DNA of 64,000 nucleotides from Aptenodytes patagonicus (Eukaryota; Chordata; Aves; Sphenisciformes; Spheniscidae): the NCBI RefSeq assembly GCF_965638725.1, contig NC_134951.1:28899746-28963745 (forward strand). The letters are read 5' to 3'. This document shows positions 23,171 to 33,503 of the stretch, one piece after another. The translations under genes and the position numbers were made by a program. The first letter of the stretch is position 1; the number at the start of each line of letters is the position of its first letter. The notes below the pieces were generated by a model. That model had not been told where the DNA came from and searched no databases. It was given only the letters and a program-made list of their open reading frames with translations.

Positions 23171-26100
23171 GCAGGAAACTTGGAAGGAAAAAAAATGAAT
23201 AATGCTTTTTCAAATAATACTTTCCCAAGCTCTGCTCATGCTTTACCATGAGATCTTCAGATCTTTAGTTTAAGATCTTGGCTAATCATGATCCAGCTGA
23301 ACTTAAACTGAGGCAAGGCTGCCTTGTTTGCAAGCTGTTCTATAACAGTAAATGAAAAATGTGCAACCAATATAATTACATTTTAGAAGAGGAAAGAATT
23401 AACAGTATCACAGAATGAAAGTCTGGTTTATAGCCCGAGATCCTGAAAAAAAATGGATTATTTATCCTCACAAATCACTGGAAGAATTGCACAGACTCAG
23501 ACACCCCCCTGAAAGTGTTACTGGAAGAGTCCTAAGGTTGCAGGTCTGCTATGGTTTCCAAGTTCAATGCATATTAAGCACTGCCTCACACTTTCAACTT
23601 CACAGAAAAATAAGTGTTTGTCCTTTACAGTGCCGGTCCCCCAAAATATAACAGTAATGTGAGAGATTATAATAATTAATTTACACATATGACTCTGACA
23701 GCTTGCAGCTTGCTTATAAACACAGGAAAAGGCAAGGAAGGTTCCTGTGCTGATGGGTTTCCAGTCCGTTGGTCTGAATCAACAGTCATGTCTGCATTGG
23801 CACACATCTGAGCTCATTCAGGGTCTTGCCAACCCCACTGGGGTGCTGCACAATAGGTGGGTAAGTTTGCATATGCCTGGTCACAGGACTGATCCTTTCA
23901 CAATTGCCTTTACCAGTAGCAGAGGCAGTCCTTAAATGACTTCTTCCTCCTCCCCTCCATCGATACTAGGTTCATCCTGCAAAGTACACACGCATCTTTA
24001 TTTTAAATCATAGATGCAAAAAGATTTTAATAGCAGACAGAAATATAATTATCTGAGGCTCAAAAGCTGCCAGGTGGCAAAGGGGAGAGAAAAATCTGTC
24101 CGCAATCACAAGGACTGGTATTCTGAGGCATGAGAACTGAAGCTAGATTTGTCTCATAAATTGCAAGATGACTTGACAGAAATACAAAAATATGGGTTTA
24201 AAAGACTCATCTGATATTCAGGCCAGGCTAATTTCTGCATTACAAGGTTGATCTGTATCTAGGCTTTTTAACATTTCCTTTCCTTTTTGGCGTTTTTTGG
24301 CGCTTTTTTGGGTTTTTTTTCATTTTATTATCTTTTCTTCTTTTTGGAAGTTGAATTATTGGTTTACAGTGTTTAACAGAGTAAATATCTGAGCCAGTCA
24401 CTGTCTAATAGGACATTGGGTAATGAAGAGTACTGACAGTATTCTTTGATGCACAGCCAGGCAAGGCAAGACTTATTGAAATATGCAACTGACAGTAAGA
24501 GATGAACACAGAACGTAATATTCAATACTTGGGGAGCTGGAGAAGACCACTAAAGATTCTAGCTTTAGGGATTCTGTAGAAGAGACAATCTCTGTTATTT
24601 ATTTATTTTTGGCCCAGCATCATCTTAGAGCCTGAACAATCAAGCTATTCACTGATTTAGTGTTCAGTTTCAGACTTCTTGCTAACAATCTCCTTAGTAA
24701 ATATACATTTTACAGATGCAGTAGCAATCTGCAGAATAAAAACAAATCAGTGCAGGTTATGCTGGCACAACAGTGAACTTTCACCCCATAGACTGAAAGA
24801 TTAGAATCCTGTCCAACAGGGGTCAGATCAAAATGTGCAAAAAATTCTTTGTTTTCTTCAGAAATTTTATGCCATTATATCTTCAATTTCTGATGCAGAA
24901 AGCATGTTTTTATCTCACAAGAAGCCTTAGAACAGTTAGGGAAAATACTGCAAAGTTCTGCATGTTGCAGTGTAAAGTAGTGTATAGTACTTTTAAGTAG
25001 CCACTTGAAAGCTCATTTTAGCATTTCATTGAATGATTGTTAAATATTCATGCAGCAGTTCATTAAAAACAGGAGGAAAGTAAGATCTTCCCTGTTACCT
25101 AACTGAAATATTTTATTAAGCTAGAAAAAATATAAAGTTTTTAAATGTCACATGAAAATATAAGTGCATAAACAGAATATGAAATCACACCTTAAGAAAC
25201 AAAGTAGCAGAGTGGGCAAAGACATGGATACAAATGATTTTGATGTTTGTGAACTATTCTCATGACAAAATACTTCTGTCTTGTTTTCTGATGACTTAAC
25301 GTAAAAATGGAAATCTCAAGAGGTCATGTTATAGATGACCTTATATGTCATACTATAGAATAGTAGCAACAGATGATATAAAATCTCTGAGAAAAGATGT
25401 ACTGAGAAATGTTCTCAGTACCATACACAGGGCTAGAGAGAGAGCAGAGTGTCAATATGTGTCTGAGAAGTGGCATAAAGAAGAGCAGTCAGTTAATTAG
25501 GAACGGGCGAAACTTTAAGAAAAAATGGAACTGACATGAGAGAGGTAGTCCATCCAAGGAAAATGAAATCAATCGATGAAACTTACAATAAAAATAGTTA
25601 TGGGGAAGTTTTTAAACTAATGATCTGAAAGACAATGTGCTGAAAAGTACACCATTTGAGATGATTAATCTGGTAGTGAAGTTACAGAACGCTGTACTCA
25701 AATGAAGTATAGTATATAGGGCAAACCAAACAAAATTCAAACAAGTGACAGCAAAAAAAGACTGAATGAATAGGGTCTCATTTAACCAGGTCACCAAAAA
25801 ACCCCAACAAAACAAGATCATATGTATGAATACTTCTATGCAAGGGCTTGAAACCTGAAATAGAAGATAGATAACCTGGAATGGTTGTTTTAAATGAGGA
25901 TGTTGGCAGGCAGGCTTTCAAAGGGAAGGAAGATACTCAGTAGGAAGTAGAATTTATGCCTACGTTATATTGGACACTGGCACAGGCTCCAACTCTCTTT
26001 CAGACACTCCCTGAAAGAGTTCAGGGGCTTGCAAAAGCTGGAGATCACTTCAGCAGCCAGCACATGACCATGATACTCTGGAGAAAGGAAGGAAAAGGGT

Positions 26101-26724
26101 TAAAACCAGGGACGTAAACCAGGTCATACGTAGCTTGTCTCATATCAAGTAGTTCCTAAGTGCAAATGATATAGGAATGAGTATACCAGTATTTGCCATT
26201 TAAAGAAAACAGTCCCAAAAGTTTTCCAAGACCTGGTGATACTCACAACATGTACTAAAAGATTCAAATACTAAATTATTAGCATAATAACTAAAATATG
26301 TAACCTCCAGATGAAAACAATACAGGAGACATGAAAGGTGTCAAATATGTAGCCAGACTTTTATAGGGCCTACAGACGGTTTTGAAACACTAGACTGGTA
26401 AGTCCATTTTGTATACTTTGCAATTTGATGTAATAGAGGTAGTAGACATGTGAATACGCATCATAGAAAAGAATCATCGTATTTTTTGAAGAGGGAAGGT
26501 ATACATCACATATCTATTACATTTCCCTTAAATTTTATGAAGTATACTTGTGTTTTCAAAATATTTTCTATTTTCAGGGTCTTTGAAATACTCTTTTCGA
26601 AGTTAAATTATCATCTTATAGGTCCTCTTGTAGTTAATAACAAGTTCAAGGGGAGAAGAAAAACAGTAGAAATAAATAATTATTTATGAAAATGGGAAAA
26701 GTTGCCAGTAGAATTCTATTACTA
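23171..26724. other. Intergenic DNA, no gene seen
   Basis: AT-rich, no exon or RNA gene recognised. A T-rich patch at about 24270-24350 has repeated GGCG-T(6) blocks and looks like simple-sequence decay. Nothing else supported. Confidence 0.5.
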
Positions 26725-27330
26725 GATCCAGGGACCTACACTGGACTTGTGTTAGCCACCATGTTCATGGATGATTTAGGAAAGGGTGTGAATATAAAAG
26801 GTAACAAAGTTTTCTGATCATGCTAAGTTGAGTAACAAAAATAAAATGATTGCTGAAATGGAGACCTTTTCAAGGAGGACTTGACTGAGGAAAAGAGCAT
26901 CACAAGTCATATGGAAAAAGTGGAAAGGGAAATATTCTAATTTTTACAATATATGAACAACAAACCAAATAAAATTGTCCAGCAACAGTTCTAAAGGTAG
27001 CGACGGAGGAACACTGTAACAAACTGTGGAAGTCATTGCTTCTAGTTACAGTGGAAGTCAGAGGTTTAGATGGGTTCAGAAAACAATTAAGCAAAATTGT
27101 TGGGGAAAAAATGTAAAGACCAATTGATTAACCAGACATAATGGTTTGCCTCAGGAAGCTGCTAACTTGCAGATTGCTCAAAGATGAGAAGTTGTAATGA
27201 TGAAAAGTATCATTGCAAACTTGCCTTACCCTTATGTGCTCCTCTACACATCTATTCTGGGCCACTGTCAGAGATGTAACACTTATTAGAGGGATCTTTG
27301 ACCTCATGCAATATGACCTGCTTTTCTAAG
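26725..27330 (+). mobile_element. Ancient CR1 LINE with internal deletions
   Basis: The plus strand shows CR1 RT remnants around 26745-26830: a FINDL-like stretch, then TAACAAAGTTTTCTGATCATGC, the decayed equivalent of KFADD. Near 27064-27100 comes a C-terminal ORF2 remnant (GGTTTAGATGGGTTCAGAAA). The tail at about 27180-27330 holds motifs of the kind GGGCCACTGTCAGAGA and AGAGGGATCTTTGACCT, typical of old archosaur CR1 3' UTRs. All frames are broken. Confidence 0.7.
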
Positions 27331-27534
27331 GGATTAGAGAACAAAGTAAGAAACAGTCTGATGAAAGCAATAGGACAATATAGTACTTTTGGTCTGATTT
27401 TATGTCAGTAGGTCAGTGAACCTGAATACATAAAATACAGGTCATAGCCTGTAACACAGGTCGGTGTCATTTAGCTTTCATATACCAAAAGTGATACATC
27501 ACTTAAAACCGTCTTTGTCACTGTTTTGCTTCCC

Positions 27535-27665
27535 ACTCTTAATCTGTCTTCTCTACTTAAAATGTACATTCTGCAGAACAGAGATTGTTCCTTGCTGCAT
27601 GTTGTAAAGGGTAGATCCAGAGCTCTAATCGCCATGAAAACCTTTACTATAAATAATACGATGTT
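27535..27665 (+). repeat. Possible ancient SINE-type tail
   Basis: The run CAGAACAGAGATTGTTCCTTGC, then TGTTGTAAAGGGTAGATC and ACTATAAATAATACG, resembles a degraded tail common to old amniote SINE/LINE 3' ends ('cagggattgtctcttgctgtgtgttgtacagggcctagca...ataaataata'). This is recalled similarity only and could be chance. Confidence 0.35.
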
Positions 27666-30564
27666 TGCTAGAGCACGGGATGCTTGTGCTAAATTCATCT
27701 GAAAGGCCTTTAAAATAACCAAATTCTTTATAAAAAAAAAGCTTTGTGCCTCTTCTTTCTTATTCCTCAAAATAATAGGAAAGCATCCATCTTGTTTCAG
27801 ATCACACCAAAGATCCTGTGCTGTTTCCAAATGGGTCAGGAGTAGATGCTAGGGAAATTAATTTTAAGAAACAGTTTCTATTTGGAGTTATATTCTCCCT
27901 GGCTTCAGAGCTCTTGAGTGCAATGCTGCATCCAAACCGCTTCATTTAACAGCTTTGATGGACTTGTAATAAATTTGCCTTGGCTTCTACAATGAGTTCC
28001 AGCATTCACCTAAAGATGAAGAAGAGCTTTTTCTTTCTGACTTATTTAAACTTGCTGACTGAAATTATCATTGGGCATGCCTTGCCTTATTAAAAAAAAA
28101 AAAAAAAAAGAGTAAACAGGCATCCCTCTTTCAGCTTCCATATACAGTTCAGAGACCTCTTCAGGAAAGGTGTATTGTAATTTGTTCTATCGAGGTTGGA
28201 TCTGTGCCCTGATCATGAAATGTGCTTGCTTTTCAATATTTGTAGACTGCGTGGAGGAGTGAATACTGCAGATGGAACACATTCATTTTCATATATCAAA
28301 ACCAATTTTTTTTCTGAACTCCTTTTAGTGCTTGGCTGTTAATAAGCAAATGGCCCAAGAAAAGCATGGAGGAGCAGTGTACCTTTTTTTTTTTTGTATG
28401 AATTGTACCGCCTTGAAAATTATACCTGTAACATTCAGGAATGATGCTAGGCAATTCTGTTGCAGATTACGCAACAGAATTTTCACCAAGACTCAGATTC
28501 TCATATTGTTTTCAGTTCATCTGAATTTGCACAGCTGTGCAGTGTATTATTTTAATTTGTATTATAGCAGCATAACTCTACTGATATGAAGGAAGTTACT
28601 TCTAATTTACAGTAGTGTGAATGAGAATAGAATCAGACTTTTTCACTTCAAATATGTTCTGCGTTGGTGGATATTAGTAATGAAGATGGCATGATCTAAC
28701 CAACTGCTGATCTTTCTTATCTGATCACTGCTAGAAGCAGAGCAAGTTCTCTTAGCTTTTACTCATTTTAATGGTGCTAGTGAGCTAATAAATCAATAGA
28801 GCACAGCGGATATTCTTGCTATATTTGGGTAACGGTATTTTAGCAAGCTCTTGGATTGTTTACAACAGGATCCTGCCGAACAGGATCCTGCTTTCTACAC
28901 ACAAAGAGAAAAATACCTAAGGTTGGCTAAACAAGGTTAATTGCTGGATGCTTCTTATATCACCAGCAATTCCAAAAATTCAACAGCAGGTTTGAACAAT
29001 CTCTCTCATGTTAAAACTAGTTTTGCCTCTTTAACCTACAATTCATTACTGAATAAATGCTAAGGCAAGAAGGGGCCTAAAGGAAATGTGGTACTGCAAA
29101 TGCATTGTGTGATGGAGCATCGTTATGTACATTTATAAGATTTGCTGATTAATTCATCCTTTTTCATAAAAAAATATAGTATTAATTTTTCTTTTGTGGC
29201 TCTTTACACCTTACTGCCTGGTAGTTACCACCCTTATTACCCCACTGAATTTTATGGCTGTATAGATTTCCAAACTTGGCTTTTTCTATCAATCTTCCTC
29301 TCTTGCTCCTGGCTTCTCTATACTTGCTCATTTACCGTCTTCCCTTCTTCACTATTTAGCTGATGATAGCCCATCTGCTTCTCAGGAACTACTTAGTGCT
29401 GCTGCCGGGGAAGCAGCACTTCCACCTTGAAATACCATTGTAGGAGGAAAGATACCAGAGGGGCTTCACAGACAAAATCTGGAACATGACTGAGCAAGAT
29501 TGCTCAAGTAAATAAACAGTAAAGCTGGTGGTTTTCTATTGAACTGTCATGTGGCGTATTCCTTAAGAGAGAGAAAGGGGACGGAGAGAGAGTGAGACAT
29601 GAGAACGGTGAAAGGAAGATGGGAAGGAAGGACATATTCACGCAGTACATCTCTACTGCCAATACAGCAGTCAATTTCTCTTCAGCAGCCGTGCTTATGT
29701 GGTTTGCTTCCCAAGCATGAAAGCACCTGTTAAAATGTTCAGCAAAGGCTCAACAGAAACCCTCCAGCTCAGCTGCCTCTTAACCCAAGTTTGCAAAAAC
29801 TTTAAAATTCATTCTGCTTTGATAAAAGGCTCCTAATTTAATATGCTATTAGACTAGTATGGAGCTAATCCTCTGAATCAAACAGATTTTAAAATGAAAG
29901 GGCCAGTCCCTAAGATATGACAAAATGCTGCCTATTTGTGTGATTAATAAAAATGTAAGTCTGCAATAGAATTATTATTATGAAGGGGGGAAATGCGTTT
30001 GACAAAGCAATAAACTTGGATGGGTTGGTTTGTTCTCTATGAATGTCAGTTCCTGTGAGCTATCAGATGCAATAAAGCATAAAATTGTGTTTGATTTATA
30101 TTCACATGGTCTAATATCATATAATAAGTGGCATTGAAAGCCACAAGATCTTCTAGGGCTGGTAATTTCATTTCAGTATTTTTGGATTAGTGATGGAAAG
30201 TTATGGATTAGAAGAGATATCAATGTATGTGAACCTTTTAGTTAAATAAAGTACCAGACAGTACTCTCCTGAGGTAAGAAGGTTAATAGATATAACCTTG
30301 AATTTATGCTTCTTTTAAGTGCTGGGTAGCCGCTATCTTCTTTGCTTGTAGAAGTTTGTAAAACCACATGTTAAACAGGTTTTGAACTGAAAAAAGTTAA
30401 CAAAATAAGAATTACATACTTTTAAGCATTTGCTGTTCACTTGCATACGAAAGGAACAGATTTCAACCATTGCACTAGTCTTGATGCAAATAGTATAATT
30501 AAAAGAAAAGATAAATCAGCACTAAAATTCATCAGGTGAATCTATTTTGCTAACGCACTTTCAC
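27666..30564. other. Intergenic DNA, no gene seen
   Basis: AT-rich with a poly-A run at about 28091-28109 and a purine-rich GA tract at about 29566-29632. No exon or RNA gene recognised. Small palindromic structures at 28453-28481 and 28864-28893 are described under findings. Confidence 0.5.
28453..28481. repeat. Perfect short hairpin, 11-bp arms
   Basis: AATTCTGTTGC at 28453-28463 is the exact reverse complement of GCAACAGAATT at 28471-28481, with a 7-nt loop. No T-run follows, so it is not a Pol III terminator. Function unknown. Confidence 0.85.
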
Positions 30565-30760
30565 AAATTAGAAAGCCAGAGGGGACTACTGTAATCATCT
30601 AGTCTGACCTCTTGCATACTACAGGTCGTGTGACTTTTCTGTATTAATTCCCATTTCAGCTAGCACTTATCTTCTAGAAAGGCATTCGATCTTGATTTTA
30701 AAACGTACAGCTAAAATGACCCCATTTGAAAAGTATTTCCTCAGTGGCAGAGTTCTGTAC
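30565..30760 (-). mobile_element. Ancient CR1 LINE fragment, 3' end
   Basis: The plus strand reads AGCCAGAGGGGACTACTGTAATCATCTAGTCTGACCTC in two blocks, then a TCTAGAAAGGCATTCGATCTTGAT-like block. Together they follow the reverse complement of an old amniote CR1 3' end ('agaagggaccattgtgatcatctagtctgacctcc...agaaagacatccaatcttgat'). It is an old copy with no coding frame. Family recognised from memory. Confidence 0.75.
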
Positions 30761-32700
30761 ATGGTGATTGTTTTTGCTTAGTCAAGTTTCACTCATATTT
30801 CTATATACCTTAATCTGTTTTCACAGGTATACTTATTTATACCATCAAGGATCACAGAAGCTTTCTGGCTACAGATTCATGATGGGAGTGTGTGTTTAGC
30901 TGATTACCCCAGACCTTTGGATCACCTGCCAGCTTCTCCAAGGTCATTGAATGATGAGTGTAACAGAACCAAGAACTGACAGTAGAAATGCACAGGCTCA
31001 GTGATGATTCTTTCTCTGCCGTTTCATTCTGAGATCTGTTAGCCCATTTTTAATCTTTATAATGCGTGCCGTATTGATTTTCTACTATCCTGTCCTCCTA
31101 ATCAGAATGTGTTGTATCAATCAAAGCAAATGTCTTACAGTACTCTAGGAATACTAAATTTATGCAGTTTATCAATCTGCATAATCAATTATTTATGTCT
31201 TTATCAATCAAACTTGTAATCTTGTTGAAAAAATAATGAGCTCTAGGATGTATTTTTCATAAAACCATGTTGTTTCTTAATATTTATACCTTTTTAATTC
31301 AATTCCTTACTATCGGTGAGGGAGGAAGAAAAAAGCACTCTACGTCAAAAAAGGCATTACCTATTTCAGACTTTATGGCAACTTGGAAGCAAATATTGGA
31401 ATTGTGGACCAACAGTGTAACATATGAAACAAGCTGGAGCATGAGTGTGGTTGTCTGTTACTGATCACCAAATGGTCATGCTCTATGTCTTTCCACCATT
31501 AGTGAAGACCATGACAAGCTCCTTAAATATGTCTCTTTTTGTGTACCAAGTAGATCTGCATTCCCACATTCTCAGGAGAGTTTAAATCACTTCCCAAAAC
31601 TCATACCTTAACTAATATAACCTTAGATGTTTTCATTAGCTGCAGAGTGTCTAATCTTTATTTATGATGCTTGCAAAGTCTGCCTTTCTAATTTGTGTAA
31701 GATAGGTGCTGATCCTACCTTTATATATCCCAGTATATCTCAGTCTTTAACATATTTAGCCTAAAAAGTCCACTTCCCAACTTCCCTGTAGAATAGGAAA
31801 GGGATTTTTTCTTTATTTTACAGGGAACTAAAGCAAAGGGAGTAGGTCTATAGAAATAGGTGCCCACAGGCAACACCGGGTGTAGGTATGCTGTATTGGA
31901 CTTTGAAGGCAACAGGGAAGGCTGCATACCTTTAAAGAACAACTCGGGAAACTAAAGTACTGTCTAGAGCTAAGCACTACAAAATTGATCAATAACTGCC
32001 TCTCCCTTAAGCTTATGTGTTGGAAGTAGAGTCCCACCATAATAGTTCCTCCATTCCTATGGAGGTGCAGACCCTGCACGGAAATGCTTAACCGAGCAAG
32101 GTGTGTCATTTCACCATGGAAGTGGTGCTCCTATCAGACTCATTAAATTATCCAGCTCGGAATTGAACAGATTATCTGAATAAGAGGGGTTTTTTTCAGT
32201 CAGGGAGGGACACGTCCAGACCTATCCCTTCTCTTTTGGGAACTGTACACTGGGCAAAGTATGAAAATAATTCAAGAAGCAATGACCAGAAGCCAGGAAT
32301 CCTGTCGCGTTGTTTAACTAGCACTTCTGGGCTCTCTTGAATTGCTTTCTGCCACCTCAGCTCAATTCAGAATAGCTAAGGGGCAGGTGCTGTCTTGAGA
32401 TCCCAAGCTGGACGTTTGAAACAACCTCAGTGTAGGGAGTCTTCATGCTAGGCTCAAGCCTACAGTGAGCTCTCAGTGATCTTCAAATCCCATGAAACCC
32501 CGCGCTTGTCTGATCAGTGCTCTTAAGGATTTTCCCGTCGGGGTTAATTCCTCTGTTTTAGCCCCATACCCAGCCCAGCTTTAAAAGGGGCACTGAAAGG
32601 AGACAGCCTCATTAGCCACTCGTTTTTAATGGCTCCTTTCAGCCTGTGCTTCCTTCCACAGCAGCCTTCCGCCGCCTTTAATCTACAAATACCTTGAATA
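30761..32700. other. Upstream flank of HCRTR2, no gene seen
   Basis: Sequence grading from AT-rich to moderate GC toward the CpG island. No exon or clear repeat recognised. The last kilobase is where distal promoter elements of HCRTR2 would be expected, but I cannot name specific sites with confidence. Confidence 0.45.
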
Positions 32701-32724
32701 TATATGGTATTTAATGTAGAAAGG

Positions 32725-32731
32725 TATAAAG
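32725..32731 (+). promoter_or_regulatory. Candidate TATA box of HCRTR2
   Basis: TATAAAG at 32725-32731 lies at the upstream edge of the CpG island, 544 nt before the start codon. If used, transcription would start near 32755. The region is AT-rich, and CpG-island promoters often have no TATA box, so this is only a candidate. Confidence 0.3.
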
Positions 32732-32802
32732 AGAGGTGCCTGTGCTAGAGCGGGTGGGAAACCAAGGGGAACAGGAGTCGGAAGAGGGGTGGACGAGCCG
32801 GG

Positions 32803-32887
32803 AGCAGGGGCGGGGGGAGAGATGCGGGGCTGGGGATGTAGGGGGGAGGTGGGGGGGTGCAGAGATGCGGGGGTGTGGGGGGGTGCG
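32803..32887 (+). promoter_or_regulatory. G-run cluster, potential G-quadruplex
   Basis: At least six runs of four or more Gs within about 85 nt on the plus strand, separated by short spacers. This fits the G4 pattern several times over. It lies at the upstream edge of the island, in the likely promoter or 5' leader. Confidence 0.6.
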
Positions 32888-32978
32888 TGTGCATGGTTTG
32901 GGGATCGAAAATCGGCGTCGTCCGAAACGGACGTGACTTTTCCAGCAGGGGCAGGTGCCGTTCGGTACCTGAGGCATG

Positions 32979-33053
32979 CAGCCCGCCCTGGCCAGCCTTT
33001 TCCCTGGCTGAGCACCCTGCCCGGCCGGGGAAAAGGCTGGCCAGGGCGGGCTG
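32979..33053. repeat. Perfect 26-bp inverted repeat, 23-nt spacer
   Basis: The left arm at 32979-33004 (starts CAGCCCGCCC, ends TTTTCCC) is the exact reverse complement of the right arm at 33028-33053 (starts GGGAAAAGG, ends GGGCGGGCTG). The spacer is 33005-33027. No mismatch occurs in 26 bp, and the arms are GC-rich, so a transcript from either strand would form a very stable stem. It lies 222 nt before the HCRTR2 start codon, inside the CpG island. Function unknown. It could be a foldback duplication, a 5'-UTR hairpin or a DNA cruciform. Confidence 0.95.
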
Positions 33054-33095
33054 GGGACCGACGCGGATCCCCAGCCTGTTCCCGCATTGGTTCCC

Positions 33096-33253
33096 GTAAG
33101 TTCCCGCGTCATTTTTCTCCCCACACCCCGCTTTTCGCACTGGCAACCACAAGCCTCGATGGACGGGCGGGAGAAAGCTCGGATGCTCTGAGAGGGTCTG
33201 TTTTTGTTGGTTTGTTTTGGGGTTGGCTTTTTTTTTTTTCCCCCCCCCCCCAG
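33096..33253 (+). other. Candidate 5'-UTR intron of HCRTR2
   Basis: The 3' end is a textbook acceptor: T-rich sequence, then T12 C12 AG, with AG at 33252-33253, only 21 nt before the HCRTR2 start codon. A matching donor is GTAAGT at 33096-33101, which would give a 158-bp intron. Other donors further upstream are possible. The exon side of the donor ends CCC rather than CAG. The acceptor looks stronger than the donor. Confidence 0.4.
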
Positions 33254-33274
33254 ACCCCGGACCAACCACCAGGG

Positions 33275-33503
33275 ATGTCCGGGATTCAACCCGAGGATGG
33301 TTCCCCTCCGTGCAGGAACTGGACGATCGGGTCGGAGCTAAACGAAACGCGGGAGGCTCTTTTAACCCCTTCCTCCGACTACGACGATGAGGAGTTCCTG
33401 CGGTACCTCTGGAAGGAGTATTTGCATCCCAAGGAGTACGAATGGGCGCTGATCGCCGGCTACATCGTCGTCTTCATCGTGGCGCTCGTCGGGAACGTCC
33501 TGG
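33275..33503 (+). CDS. HCRTR2: HCRTR2 coding exon 1 (orexin receptor 2, N-terminus to TM1)
   Basis: Codons 1-76 plus one base of codon 77. HCRTR2 is the G-protein-coupled receptor for orexin-A and orexin-B, acting at the neuronal plasma membrane in arousal and feeding circuits. The exon encodes the extracellular tail with a SPPCRNWT stretch, two N-glycosylation sequons (N15-W-T and N23-E-T) and the receptor-typical acidic helix DYDDEEFLRYLWKEYLHPKE (residues 35-54). The first part of TM1 follows, ending in GNVL with the conserved Asn (N74). I chose the ATG at 33275 because MSG...PPCRNW is the family N-terminus. The frame stays open upstream, but nothing there resembles a receptor. The exon ends in a canonical donor, G|GTGAGT, in phase 1. 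Only four coding exons of the gene are in this window. Confidence 0.97.

Noticed and set aside
1..32700. A neighbouring gene (for example FAM83B, which lies next to HCRTR2 in mammals)
   Set aside because: I found no exon with splice sites and recognisable protein similarity in the upstream 32 kb. The neighbour is presumably further away.
32789..33274. In-frame upstream ATG giving a 162-residue N-terminal extension of HCRTR2
   Set aside because: The frame is open only because the region is GC-rich. The predicted sequence is Gly/Arg-rich with no receptor-like features, and the family N-terminus starts at 33275.
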